NCBI RefSeq assembly: GCF_042677045.1
Contig: NZ_JBHTIH010000003.1
Span: 372,001 to 436,000, forward strand
Direction: 5' to 3'
Source: Lysobacter_K koreensis
GTDB lineage: Bacteria; Pseudomonadota; Gammaproteobacteria; Xanthomonadales; Xanthomonadaceae
Length of the DNA stretch: 64,000 nt
Positions 35,344-44,561 of this stretch are shown here, one piece after another. The notes under the pieces were generated by a model. That model searched no databases, was not told the origin of the DNA, and saw nothing but the letters and a program-made list of their open reading frames with translations. Position 1 is the stretch's first letter, and the number at the start of each line of letters is the position of its first letter. The translations under genes and the position numbers were made by a program.

Positions 35344-35787
35344 TCAGTTCGCGCCGCTGGACGCCGGTTCGCTGGCGAGCGCGACCTCGCAATAGGTCTT
35401 GACGCCAGCCTCGGCCAACTGGGTGCGGTTGGCGCGTTCGGTTGCGGTGAGGGTGCGGTCGGGCTTGCCGTCCTTGTTCTCGTCGATGCCGACCGGGGCG
35501 GTGCCCTGCAGCAGCTTGAGGTTGCTGCGCGCGTTGCTGCAGTCGGCGTTGGCGACCACCGGCTTGGCGGCGACCTGGACCGCGGCGGTGCCCTTGGGGG
35601 TGATCGCGCGGCTCTTGTGCGCCTGGTTCGGCGGCGGCGAGTCCGAGTAGTGGGTCACGCCCTTGGCGTCCTTCCACTGGTAGACCTCGCCGGCGACGGC
35701 GGGCAGGGCGAGCGCCAGTCCGAGCGCGGCCAGCACGGTGGCGGTAAGCGGCGCCGGGGCGTTCGGGGTGCGGGGTGTGCGGCTCAT
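35344..35787 (-). CDS. Exported DUF4124 protein
   Basis: The 147-residue protein starts MSRTPRTPNAPAPLTATVLA with a signal peptide ending near LALPAVAG. The mature N-terminus holds the DUF4124 motif EVYQWKDAKGVTHYSDSPPP, then a domain with two cysteines (ADCSNARSNL, TYCEVAL) that may form a disulfide. GIDENKDGKPD looks like a calcium loop. Function unknown. It is divergent from pssA, and the 15-base gap to the next gene suggests an operon with it. Confidence 0.82.
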   Translation of the reverse strand: MSRTPRTPNAPAPLTATVLAALGLALALPAVAGEVYQWKDAKGVTHYSDSPPPNQAHKSRAITPKGTAAVQVAAKPVVANADCSNARSNLKLLQGTAPVGIDENKDGKPDRTLTATERANRTQLAEAGVKTYCEVALASEPASSGAN

Positions 35788-35861
35788 GGATCGGCTCCGG
35801 AACAGCGGGTGCGGGACGGGGGAAGCCGATTGCAGCACCCTGCCGGGGCGCAGGCAAGCGC

Positions 35862-35867
35862 TACACT
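35862..35867 (+). promoter_or_regulatory. Candidate -10 box of pssA with leaderless start
   Basis: TACACT ends six bases before the pssA ATG. If used, transcription would begin at or next to the A of the ATG, giving a leaderless mRNA. The absence of a ribosome-binding site before this ATG agrees. No clear -35 box is seen. Confidence 0.35.
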
Positions 35868-35873
35868 TCCGAA

Positions 35874-36641
35874 ATGGAATCAACGCCAAACCCCCGCCCG
35901 CGCGGACGCGGGATCTACCTGCTGCCCAACCTGTTCACCACCGGCGGCCTGTTCGCCGGGTTCTACGCCATCATCGCCGCCACCCAGGGGCATTTCGACG
36001 ACGCCTGCATCGCGGTGTTCGTGGCCGCGATCCTCGACGGCGTCGACGGCCGGGTCGCCCGGCTGACCAACACCCAGAGCGAATTCGGCGTCCAGTACGA
36101 CTCGCTGGCCGACCTGATCAGCTTCGGCCTGGCGCCGTCGCTGGTGATGTTCCACTGGGCGCTGGCGTCGATGAAGCTCGACGGGGTGACGCCGGGCAAG
36201 ATCGGCTGGATCGGCGCGTTCCTGTACGCCGCGTGCGCGGCGTTGCGGCTGGCGCGCTTCAACTCGCAGGTCGGGCAGGTCGACAAGCGCTGGTTCATCG
36301 GCCTGGCCAGCCCGGCCGCGGCCGGGCTGGTGGCCAGCTTCGTGTGGACCTGCGTCGATTTCGGCTATCAGGGCGAGCCGCTGCGCTACGCGGCGCTGGC
36401 GGTGACCGTGGTCGCGGCGCTGCTGATGGTCAGCCGCCTGCGCTACTTCAGTTTCAAGGGCGGGCCGCGCAACGACCGGGTGCCGTTCCTGGCGATCGTC
36501 GTGGTGCTGGCGGCGCTGGTCGGGATCGCGATCTACCCGCCGGGCGTGCTGCTGGTGATCACCGGCGGTTACGCGCTGTCGGGCCCGGGTTACTGGGCGT
36601 ACCGGCGCCTGCGCAAGTTGCCGGCCGAGGTCGGCGCGTGA
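35874..36641 (+). CDS. pssA: CDP-diacylglycerol-serine O-phosphatidyltransferase
   Basis: The 255-residue membrane protein begins MESTPNPRPRGRGIYLLPNL. It has the CDP-alcohol phosphatidyltransferase signature DGRVARLTNTQSEFGVQYDSLAD (Asp-Gly-x2-Ala-Arg-x8-Gly-x3-Asp-x3-Asp), preceded by AAILDGVDGR, and about eight hydrophobic segments. It makes phosphatidylserine from CDP-DAG and serine, the step before phosphatidylethanolamine. This is the multi-pass subclass II form, unlike the soluble E. coli enzyme. It overlaps the next gene (GTGA). Confidence 0.94.
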   Translation: MESTPNPRPRGRGIYLLPNLFTTGGLFAGFYAIIAATQGHFDDACIAVFVAAILDGVDGRVARLTNTQSEFGVQYDSLADLISFGLAPSLVMFHWALASMKLDGVTPGKIGWIGAFLYAACAALRLARFNSQVGQVDKRWFIGLASPAAAGLVASFVWTCVDFGYQGEPLRYAALAVTVVAALLMVSRLRYFSFKGGPRNDRVPFLAIVVVLAALVGIAIYPPGVLLVITGGYALSGPGYWAYRRLRKLPAEVGA

Positions 36642-36988
36642 TCGCCGCCGCCGCCGCGTCGGCTGCCAGCGGCTCGCCGTGGAGCGCCGAGCAGTGCGAG
36701 TGGCTGCAGGCAATGGGGCACGACGTGCTGGTGCTCGCGCCGCGGCATAGCCCGCCCGCGGCTGCGGTGGCGGCGGCCGAAATACCATCGGCCACGTCCG
36801 CGGAACCGAAGGCGCCGAGCCCGGACCACGCGCTGCTGCGCGCGCTGGCGCGCGCCGCCGGAAGACGCGACCCCGCCGACGTGGCTGCGCTGGTGCCGGA
36901 CCCGGTGGCATTGCGCGGCAACCCGGCGGCCAAGCGCGCGCTGTGGCCGCGGCTGCGCGCGCTGCGCCGAAGGGCGGCGCCGGCATGA
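36638..36988 (+). CDS. holD: Candidate DNA polymerase III psi subunit (HolD-like)
   Basis: A 116-residue protein starting at GTG overlapping the pssA stop, with the stop overlapping rimI (ATGA). The N-terminal part SPWSAEQCEWLQAMGHDVLVL and especially the end DPVALRGNPAAKRALWPRLR recall E. coli HolD (QLQQLGI near the start; LRANPTARAALW near the end). E. coli also has holD immediately before rimI. The middle is Ala/Pro-rich and diverged. Psi links the clamp loader to chi and SSB. holC, encoding chi, is in this window too. Identification rests on these two motifs and position. Confidence 0.65.
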   Translation: MIAAAAASAASGSPWSAEQCEWLQAMGHDVLVLAPRHSPPAAAVAAAEIPSATSAEPKAPSPDHALLRALARAAGRRDPADVAALVPDPVALRGNPAAKRALWPRLRALRRRAAPA

Positions 36989-37491
36989 GCGCCCGCGCGT
37001 CCGATGCCGGCAGCCCGCGCGCCAAGGTCGACCCGGCCACGACCGCGCTGCGGCCGATGCGCGAGGACGACCTGCCGACGATCCAGGCGATCGAGGACCG
37101 TGCCTACCCGTTCCCGTGGACGATCGGCATCTTCCGTGACTGCCTGCGCGCGGACTACCCGGCGTGGGTGCTGCACCGCGACGGCGCCATCGTCGGCTAC
37201 TTCCTGATGAGCCTGGGCGCCGGCGAGGCGCACGTGCTCAACGTCTGCGTCGCGCCCGAGCACCAGGGATGCGGCCACGGCCGCCGCCTGCTGCGCAGCA
37301 TCCTGCAGCTGGCGCGCGCGCGCGGCGCGCAGCGGGTGTTCCTGGAAGTGCGCCCGTCCAACACCGGCGCGATCAAGCTGTACTTCGACGAAGGCTTCAA
37401 CGAGATCGGCCGCCGCCCGCGCTACTACCCGGCCAAGGACAGCCGCGAGGACGCACTGGTGATGGCGATCGAGCTGCTGCCGCCGGAGTGA
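36985..37491 (+). CDS. rimI: Ribosomal protein S18 alanine N-acetyltransferase
   Basis: The 168-residue GNAT protein starts MSARASDAGSPRAKVDP. It shows LRPMREDDLPTIQAIEDRAY and PFPWTIGIFRDCL at the start, HVLNVCVAPEHQGCGHGRRLL as the acetyl-CoA motif and FLEVRPSNTGAIKLYFDEGF near the end, all typical of RimI. It N-terminally acetylates ribosomal protein S18. About 20 residues precede the usual start of the domain. It is coupled to the upstream HolD-like gene. Confidence 0.92.
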   Translation: MSARASDAGSPRAKVDPATTALRPMREDDLPTIQAIEDRAYPFPWTIGIFRDCLRADYPAWVLHRDGAIVGYFLMSLGAGEAHVLNVCVAPEHQGCGHGRRLLRSILQLARARGAQRVFLEVRPSNTGAIKLYFDEGFNEIGRRPRYYPAKDSREDALVMAIELLPPE

Positions 37492-37517
37492 CCACAGCGA
37501 CACCGGAGCAAGGCCCA

Positions 37518-37994
37518 GTGCAGCACAACAGACGGATTTGGGTGGCAACCGCGTTGGTGGCTGCATTGAGTACGGTGTCCGCGGCCGCCGCCGAATCCGG
37601 GGCCGTGGTGCCGGTGCTGTGGGAGTCGCCGGGATGCAGGCATGAAAAGCTCGGCCCGCTCGTAGTCCAGACCGGAGAGCGGGTTAGCGAGATCACCCAG
37701 GACGAGCGGGTGCCGACCGTGCGCTACCAACGCGCTGTGGTGCGTCTGGCGGATGCAGCGGCGGCGAAGGGCGCCAACGCGGTGGTGTTGCGCCAGCACC
37801 AGGCCGTCTACTTCACCCGGCTGGGGCGGAAAAGCCAGGACCCGGTTTTCATCAAGTTGGATGGCGCCGCGATCCGGCTGCCGGCCGATGCCAGCCACTG
37901 CATGTTGGTCGCCGCCGATGTGGCGGAGTTGGAGCGAAGGGCGCGCACCGGGAAACCGGTGAACGTGTCGTCGCGGCACGCCTACGGCGAGTGA
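37518..37994 (+). CDS. Small exported protein of unknown function
   Basis: The 158-residue protein starts at GTG behind GGAG and begins VQHNRRIWVATALVAALSTV with a signal peptide ending near SAAAAES. The mature part has WESPGCRHEKLGPLVVQTGE, VVRLADAAAAKGANAVVLRQ and SHCMLVAADV. The pattern of an early Cys, a charged helix and AKGANAVV resembles small YbjQ/DUF4156-like envelope proteins, but I cannot assign the family. It follows rimI by 26 bases and may share its operon. Confidence 0.65.
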   Translation: MQHNRRIWVATALVAALSTVSAAAAESGAVVPVLWESPGCRHEKLGPLVVQTGERVSEITQDERVPTVRYQRAVVRLADAAAAKGANAVVLRQHQAVYFTRLGRKSQDPVFIKLDGAAIRLPADASHCMLVAADVAELERRARTGKPVNVSSRHAYGE

Positions 37995-38066
37995 GCGTGT
38001 AGGCGCCGAGCCGAAACGTGTGAGGCCCTTGTTCGCCAGTGGGACTGCTTCGGGGCGTAGAACTTA

Positions 38067-38162
38067 TAGGGCGGGTTTCAACCCGCCGTAGCCGGTGACC
38101 ATCTCCGGATCCGCCCGTAGACGCGCGCGATCAGGCGCGATGGCGGGTTGAAACCCGCCCTA
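38067..38162. repeat. Perfect 21-bp inverted repeat downstream of valS
   Basis: TAGGGCGGGTTTCAACCCGCC (38067-38087) pairs perfectly with 38142-38162, around a 54-base centre. Each arm also holds its own small hairpin (GCGGGTTTCAACCCGC). It lies four bases past the valS stop and fits a paired REP/BIME-like dispersed element of this family of bacteria. Confidence 0.75.
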
Positions 38163-38166
38163 CGGT

Positions 38167-41157
38167 TCACCCGAGCTTCGCGCGTTGCGCCGCCAAGCCT
38201 TCGCGCTGCACGTTCCAGTCGAACAGGCGCTGGCGCTCCTGTTCGACCACCGCCGGCGGGGCGTTCTGCACGAAGGTCTCGCTGGCGAGCTTGCCGGTGC
38301 ACTTGGCGATCTCGCCCTCGACGCGCTTGAGCTCCTTGTCCAGGCGCGCGCGTTCGGCGCCCAGGTCGACCAGGCCCTGCAGCGGTACCAGCAGCTTGAG
38401 CTCGCCGACCATCGCGGCGGCACTCGCCGGTGCCTCACCCGCATCGGCGAGGAACGCGATCGACTCGAGCTTGTTGAGGAAGCGCAGCTGCGAGTCGAAG
38501 CGCTCCACGCGTGCGCGGTCGGCGGCATGGCCGTCGGCGAGCAGCAAGGTGACCAGCTTGGCCGGCGCGACGTTGAGCTCGCTGCGCAGCTGGCGCAGCT
38601 TGGACACCATCGCTTTCAGCCATTCGATATCGGCCTCGGCGCCCGACGCGTCGCTGTCGCCGACATCGCCCGCCTGCGGATACGGGCGCAGCATGACCGT
38701 CGTCTCGGCGATGCCCAGCTTCGGCGCGACCGCCTGCCACAGCTCCTCGGTCACGAACGGGATCAGCGGGTGCAGCAGCGACAGCAGGCGTTCGAGCACG
38801 TACAGCAGGGTGTGGCGGGTGCTCTGCGCCGCGATCGCGTCGTCGCCGTTGAGCGCCGGCTTGGCCAGTTCGAGGAACCAGTCGCAGAAGCTGTTCCAGG
38901 CGAACTCGTACAGCGACTGCGCGAGCAGGTCGAAACGGTACGCGGCGAAGTGGGTCGCCGCTTCGGCGGCGGTCTTGTCGAGTTGCGCGAGAATCCAGCG
39001 CTCGGCCTCCGTCTTCGGCTGCGGCACACCGCTGAAGCTGGCGGTCCGGCCCACCGGCGTAGCCGTTGGGCGTTCGTCGGGGCGCGAGCCAGTGGCTCGC
39101 GAGCGCCCCTCCTCACCCTCGGTGTTCATCAGCACGAAGCGCGTGGCGTTCCACAGCTTGTTGCAGAAGTTCTTGTAGCCTTCGGCGCGGCCCATGTCGA
39201 AGCGGATGTCGCGGCCGTGGGTGGCCAGCGCGGCGATGGTGAAGCGCAGCGCGTCGGCGCCGAACGCCGGGATGCCCTCGGGGAATTCGCGGCGGGTGGC
39301 CTTCTCGATCTTCGGCGCGTCGGTGGGCTTCATCAGCCCGGTGGTGCGCTTGGCGACCAGTGCATCGAGCGAGATGCCGTCGATGAGGTCGAGCGGGTCG
39401 ATGATGTTGCCCTTCGACTTGGACATCTTCTGGCCGTCCTTGTCGCGGACCAGGCCGGTGATGTAGACGTCCTTGAACGGCACCTGGCCGGTGAAGTGGT
39501 CGGTCATCATGATCATCCGGGCGACCCAGAAGAAGATGATGTCGAAGCCGGTGACCAGCACCGACGACGGCACGAACGTGTCGAAGCCGCGCTGCTGCAT
39601 CGCCTCCGCGTTCGGCCAGCCCATCGTGCTGAACGGCCACAGCGCCGAGGAGAACCAGGTCTCCAGCACGTCGTTGTCCTGCGACAACGCCACGTCGCTG
39701 GCGAGCGAGTGCTTGGCGCGAACTTCGGCCTCGTCGCGGCCGACGTAGACCTTGCCGGTGGCGTCGTACCACGCCGGAATGCGGTGGCCCCACCAGAGCT
39801 GGCGGCTGATGCACCAGTCCTGGATGTTCTCCATCCAGTGGCGGTAGGTGTTGATCCAGTTCGCGGGCACGAAGTTGATCTCGCCCGGCTTGCCATCGAT
39901 GCCGCCGGCCAATTCCAGGCCGCGTGCGGCGAGGCCCTCCATCTGCACGAACCACTGGTCGGTCAAGTACGGCTCGATCGCCTGGCCGCTGCGGTCGCCG
40001 CGCGGCACCTGCAGCTTGTGCGGCTTGGTCTCGACCAGCAGGCCGGCGGCTTCGAGCGTGGCGAGCACGACCTTGCGCGCTTCGTAGCGGTCGAGGCCGT
40101 GGTACTCGGCCGGGATATTGACCAGCGCGTTGGCATCGTGAATCGCGGCGCCGGGTGCGCCCGTCTGCGCCGAGGACGCGGCGCCATTGACGGTCGTGTC
40201 GGCATGGACGCGCCCGACCACCTTGGCATCCGGTGTAAAGATGTTGATCAGGCCGCGGTTGGGCAGCGCGTCGAACACGCCGGTGTTCACGTGCCGCTGC
40301 CACACCTGGTAATCGTTGAAGTCGTGCGCCGGGGTGACCTTGACCACGCCGGTACCGAACTCGCGATCGACGTAGGCATCGGCGATCACCGGGATCCGGC
40401 GGCCGGTCAAAGGCAGGGTGACTGTCTGCCCGACCAGGTGCGCGTAGCGCTCGTCGTCCGGGTGCACCATCACCGCCGCGTCGCCGAGCATCGTCTCCGG
40501 ACGCGTGGTCGCGACCACCAACGAACCGTTGCCATCGGACAGCGGGTAGGAGATCGACCAGAGGAAGCCGTCCTCCTCTTCGTTGACCACTTCCAGGTCC
40601 GAGATCGCAGTCTTCAGCACCGGGTCCCAGTTGACCAAGCGCTGGCCGCGATAGATCAGGCCCTGCTCGTGCAGCTTCACGAACGCCTCGACCACCGCGT
40701 CGGCGGCCATCGGGTCCATCGTGAACACGCTGCGGCTCCAGTCGCCCGAGGTGCCCAGGCGACGCATCTGCCGTTCGATGGTGTCGCCCGAATGCTGCTT
40801 CCAGTCCCAGACCTTGGCGATGAAGCCATCGCGGCCGAGCGAGTCGCGGGTCTCGCCGTTGCCTTCCAGCGCGAGGTTGCGCGCCACCACCATCTCGGTG
40901 GCGATGCCGGCGTGGTCGGTGCCCATTTGCCACAGCGTGTCGTAGCCGCGCATGCGGTGGTAGCGCACCAGCGCGTCCTGCAGCGTGTGCTGGAAGGCGT
41001 GGCCCATGTGCAGGGTGCCGGTGACGTTCGGCGGCGGCAGCAGGATGCTGTACGGCTCGCCCTTGCCGCTGGGCTGGAACACGCCGCTGCTTTCCCACTG
41101 CTGGTACAGGCGGGTCTCGAACTGGGTGGGGTCGTAGCTGGGGGAGAGCGTGATCAT
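38167..41157 (-). CDS. valS: Valyl-tRNA synthetase
   Basis: The 996-residue class I synthetase has PPPNVTGTLHMGHAFQHTL (HMGH at 50-53) and KMSKS at 577-581, with the CP1 editing domain between (TTRPETMLGDAAVMVHPDDE), WCISRQLWWGHRIPAW, the anticodon-binding helices and a C-terminal coiled-coil arm (LVDLGAERARLDKELKRVEG). Between NTEG (678-681) and PKTEAERW lies an Arg/Ser/Thr/Pro-rich insertion that the E. coli enzyme lacks; its DNA holds a palindrome (39083-39101). Order pepA-holC-valS is the same as in E. coli. Confidence 0.96.
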   Translation of the reverse strand: MITLSPSYDPTQFETRLYQQWESSGVFQPSGKGEPYSILLPPPNVTGTLHMGHAFQHTLQDALVRYHRMRGYDTLWQMGTDHAGIATEMVVARNLALEGNGETRDSLGRDGFIAKVWDWKQHSGDTIERQMRRLGTSGDWSRSVFTMDPMAADAVVEAFVKLHEQGLIYRGQRLVNWDPVLKTAISDLEVVNEEEDGFLWSISYPLSDGNGSLVVATTRPETMLGDAAVMVHPDDERYAHLVGQTVTLPLTGRRIPVIADAYVDREFGTGVVKVTPAHDFNDYQVWQRHVNTGVFDALPNRGLINIFTPDAKVVGRVHADTTVNGAASSAQTGAPGAAIHDANALVNIPAEYHGLDRYEARKVVLATLEAAGLLVETKPHKLQVPRGDRSGQAIEPYLTDQWFVQMEGLAARGLELAGGIDGKPGEINFVPANWINTYRHWMENIQDWCISRQLWWGHRIPAWYDATGKVYVGRDEAEVRAKHSLASDVALSQDNDVLETWFSSALWPFSTMGWPNAEAMQQRGFDTFVPSSVLVTGFDIIFFWVARMIMMTDHFTGQVPFKDVYITGLVRDKDGQKMSKSKGNIIDPLDLIDGISLDALVAKRTTGLMKPTDAPKIEKATRREFPEGIPAFGADALRFTIAALATHGRDIRFDMGRAEGYKNFCNKLWNATRFVLMNTEGEEGRSRATGSRPDERPTATPVGRTASFSGVPQPKTEAERWILAQLDKTAAEAATHFAAYRFDLLAQSLYEFAWNSFCDWFLELAKPALNGDDAIAAQSTRHTLLYVLERLLSLLHPLIPFVTEELWQAVAPKLGIAETTVMLRPYPQAGDVGDSDASGAEADIEWLKAMVSKLRQLRSELNVAPAKLVTLLLADGHAADRARVERFDSQLRFLNKLESIAFLADAGEAPASAAAMVGELKLLVPLQGLVDLGAERARLDKELKRVEGEIAKCTGKLASETFVQNAPPAVVEQERQRLFDWNVQREGLAAQRAKLG
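39083..39101. repeat. Palindrome inside the valS-specific insertion
   Basis: CGCGAGCC-AGT-GGCTCGCG is an 8-bp perfect stem inside the coding part for the extra loop of ValRS (about residues 682-710). It looks like a short dispersed repeat that entered the gene without breaking the frame. Confidence 0.6.
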
Positions 41158-41181
41158 GGCGGCGTCTGGTTGTTCAGCTGA

Positions 41182-41302
41182 TGCTCGTCATTCCCGCGAA
41201 GGCGGGAATCCAGTGACGTTGGTTCTTGCCTTAGCTCTTTCGGGTTGCCAGGAGGAACAAGCGAAAGTCACTGGATTCCCGCCTTCGCGGGAATAACGAG
41301 CA
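41182..41302. repeat. 36-bp inverted repeat between holC and valS
   Basis: Arms at 41182-41217 and 41267-41302 pair over 36 bases with one mismatch. Each arm holds TTCCCGCGAAGGCGGGAA or its complement, itself a hairpin. The pair leaves a 49-base centre. This is the widespread CATTCCCGCGAAGGCGGGAATCCAG type of intergenic repeat. It sits in an otherwise tight operon and may attenuate valS expression. Confidence 0.85.
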
Positions 41303-41370
41303 AGAACAACTTCAGTATGGATTCCAGCAGCCGCGGGCACGACGAGCGTGGGAGTTGGTGTTCTTCCGCG

Positions 41371-41793
41371 TTACATGTCGTGCTTTTTCACATCGAAACC
41401 ACGCGCCTGGTACTGCTTCCAGCGTTCGCGCAGCGGGCCGCGCGCGCCGTCGTCGGCGGGCACGACTTCCAGCACGCGGTCGAAGCCGTCGCCGACCGCC
41501 GCGTCGCGCAGGTTGATCACCAGCGCGCGCATCGGCGTGTCGGTGTCCGGGGTTGCGATCAGCACCGGTGCGAGCTCGTCCTCGTCGTCACCGGCGATCT
41601 GGTGGGCGATGTAGGCGTCCGGGTCGAACGACCACAGCAGGTCATCGAGTTGTTCGGCCTGCTGCGCGTCGCGCGCCAGCACCAGCGTCGGCAGGTCGGC
41701 GTCGTGCGCCTTGCGCGCCAGCTCGCAGACCAGCAGCAGCGGTTCCTCGCGGAACCGCGGCTTCTGGATCAGGTAGAAATCGGCGCGCGGCAC
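41371..41793 (-). CDS. holC: DNA polymerase III chi subunit
   Basis: The 140-residue protein begins VPRADFYLIQKPRFREEPLL from a GTG that lies five bases into the pepA end. ADFYLI, LVCELARKAHDADLPTLVLA, AEQLDDLLWSFDPDAYIAHQ and AVGDGFDRVLEVVPADD are the HolC pattern (RADFYL ... LLW ... FIPH in E. coli). Chi ties the clamp loader to SSB. It lies between pepA and valS, exactly as in E. coli. Confidence 0.93.
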   Translation of the reverse strand: MPRADFYLIQKPRFREEPLLLVCELARKAHDADLPTLVLARDAQQAEQLDDLLWSFDPDAYIAHQIAGDDEDELAPVLIATPDTDTPMRALVINLRDAAVGDGFDRVLEVVPADDGARGPLRERWKQYQARGFDVKKHDM

Positions 41794-41797
41794 GGGG

Positions 41798-43288
<1,491 letters not shown>

Positions 43289-43327
43289 GCAACAGATTCC
43301 CAACAGATAAAGAGTGGACGCTTTCCG

Positions 43328-43333
43328 TACAAT
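43328..43333 (+). promoter_or_regulatory. Candidate -10 box of lptFG (TACAAT)
   Basis: TACAAT in the divergent pepA-lptF gap, 88 bases before the lptF ATG. No clear -35 box is visible. Confidence 0.3.
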
Positions 43334-43421
43334 CCGGCGGTTCAGGCGGTTGGATGGAAGCCCTGCAGCCGCCTGCTCCACGCCGTCGAACGAACCCCCG
43401 AGTCTAAAGCAGCGCCCCCCG

Positions 43422-44516
43422 ATGCCCAAGCTTGACCGCTACCTGTTCGGTGAATTCGCCCAATCGACCTTCGCCGCCCTGGTGGTGCTGCTGATCGTCT
43501 GCGTGGGCGGCGCCTTCACCGACGTGCTGACCGACATCACCCGCGGCCGGGTGCCGGCCGGGATGATGCTGTCGCAGCTGGGCCTGGTGCTGCTCAACTG
43601 GCTGCCGCTGATCCTGCCGCTGGCGCTGATGCTGGGGATGATGCTGGCGGTCGGCCGGCTGTACCGCGATTCGGAAATGCCGGTGATCGCCTCGATCGGT
43701 GTTGGCCCGCGGCGCATGCTCAAGCCGCTGCTGATGGTGGTGGTGCCGGTGGTGGCGGTGGTCGCGCTGTGCTCGCTGTGGCTGGGGCCCTGGGCCGAGC
43801 GGGTCTCGCGGCAGATGATCAACGAGGCCAACCGCAACCTGCTGGTCGCCGGGCTGGAGCCGGGCCGCTTCACCTCGATCGGCAAGGGCGGGGTGGTGTT
43901 CGTGGGCAACATGTCCAACGACGGCAGCCGTTTCAGCCGGGTGTTCGTGTACCGGCAATCCGACGACAGCCTCGACGTCACCACTTCCAACAACGGCCAG
44001 CTCACCGTCGGCGACGACGGCCAGCGCTACCTGGTGCTCAACGATGGCTTCGAGGTCCAGGGCCCGCGCACCGAAGGCCGCAACTTCAAGCTGCTGCGCT
44101 ATGCCCGCAACGAGGTGCTGATGCCGGCCGGCGAGAAGAAGTACGACCCCAACGACCCGGAAACGCTGCCGACCACCAGCTTGTTGGCCGATCCCCGGCG
44201 CGAGGCCAACGCCCAGCTTCACTACCGGCTGGCACCGCCGCTACTGACCCTGGCGTTCGCGCTGATGGCGGTGCCGCTGGCGCGCAGCACCCCGCGCCAG
44301 GCGCGCTACGGCCGCATGCTGATGGGCTTCCTGGCCTACCTGGTGGGCATGAACCTGATGCTGGTCGGCACCGGCTGGCTGGAAACCGGCAAGCTGGCCC
44401 CGGCCCTGGGGCTGTGGTGGCTGGTGCTGCCGCTGCTGCTTGGCGCGGCGGTCCTGTACCTGACCGATGGCCGCATGCGCCGCGCGCGCGGCTTGCCCAA
44501 GGCGGCGCGCGCATGA
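43422..44516 (+). CDS. lptF: LPS export permease LptF
   Basis: The 364-residue protein begins MPKLDRYLFGEFAQSTFAAL. It has six membrane segments in two groups of three, framing a periplasmic beta-jellyroll (about 130-275). Typical spots are LPLILPLALMLGMMLAVGRL, YRDSEMPVIASIGVGPRRML and LHYRLAPPLLTLAFALMAVP. With LptG and LptB it extracts LPS from the inner membrane and passes it to LptC/LptA. The O-antigen made by the first part of the window would leave by this route. lptG follows after 45 bases. Confidence 0.95.
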   Translation: MPKLDRYLFGEFAQSTFAALVVLLIVCVGGAFTDVLTDITRGRVPAGMMLSQLGLVLLNWLPLILPLALMLGMMLAVGRLYRDSEMPVIASIGVGPRRMLKPLLMVVVPVVAVVALCSLWLGPWAERVSRQMINEANRNLLVAGLEPGRFTSIGKGGVVFVGNMSNDGSRFSRVFVYRQSDDSLDVTTSNNGQLTVGDDGQRYLVLNDGFEVQGPRTEGRNFKLLRYARNEVLMPAGEKKYDPNDPETLPTTSLLADPRREANAQLHYRLAPPLLTLAFALMAVPLARSTPRQARYGRMLMGFLAYLVGMNLMLVGTGWLETGKLAPALGLWWLVLPLLLGAAVLYLTDGRMRRARGLPKAARA

Positions 44517-44561
44517 TCCGCGCCGCCGCGGCGCCAGGAGCTTGCCGATGAAGCTGGTCCT

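Noticed and set aside
33129..35402. A 757-codon open frame antisense to proS
   Set aside because: Shadow of proS in GC-rich DNA, low-complexity composition and no plausible start signal.
38185..41181. A 998-codon open frame antisense to valS
   Set aside because: Same GC-driven mirror effect; composition rich in Arg, Ala, His and Val without motifs; valS is certain.
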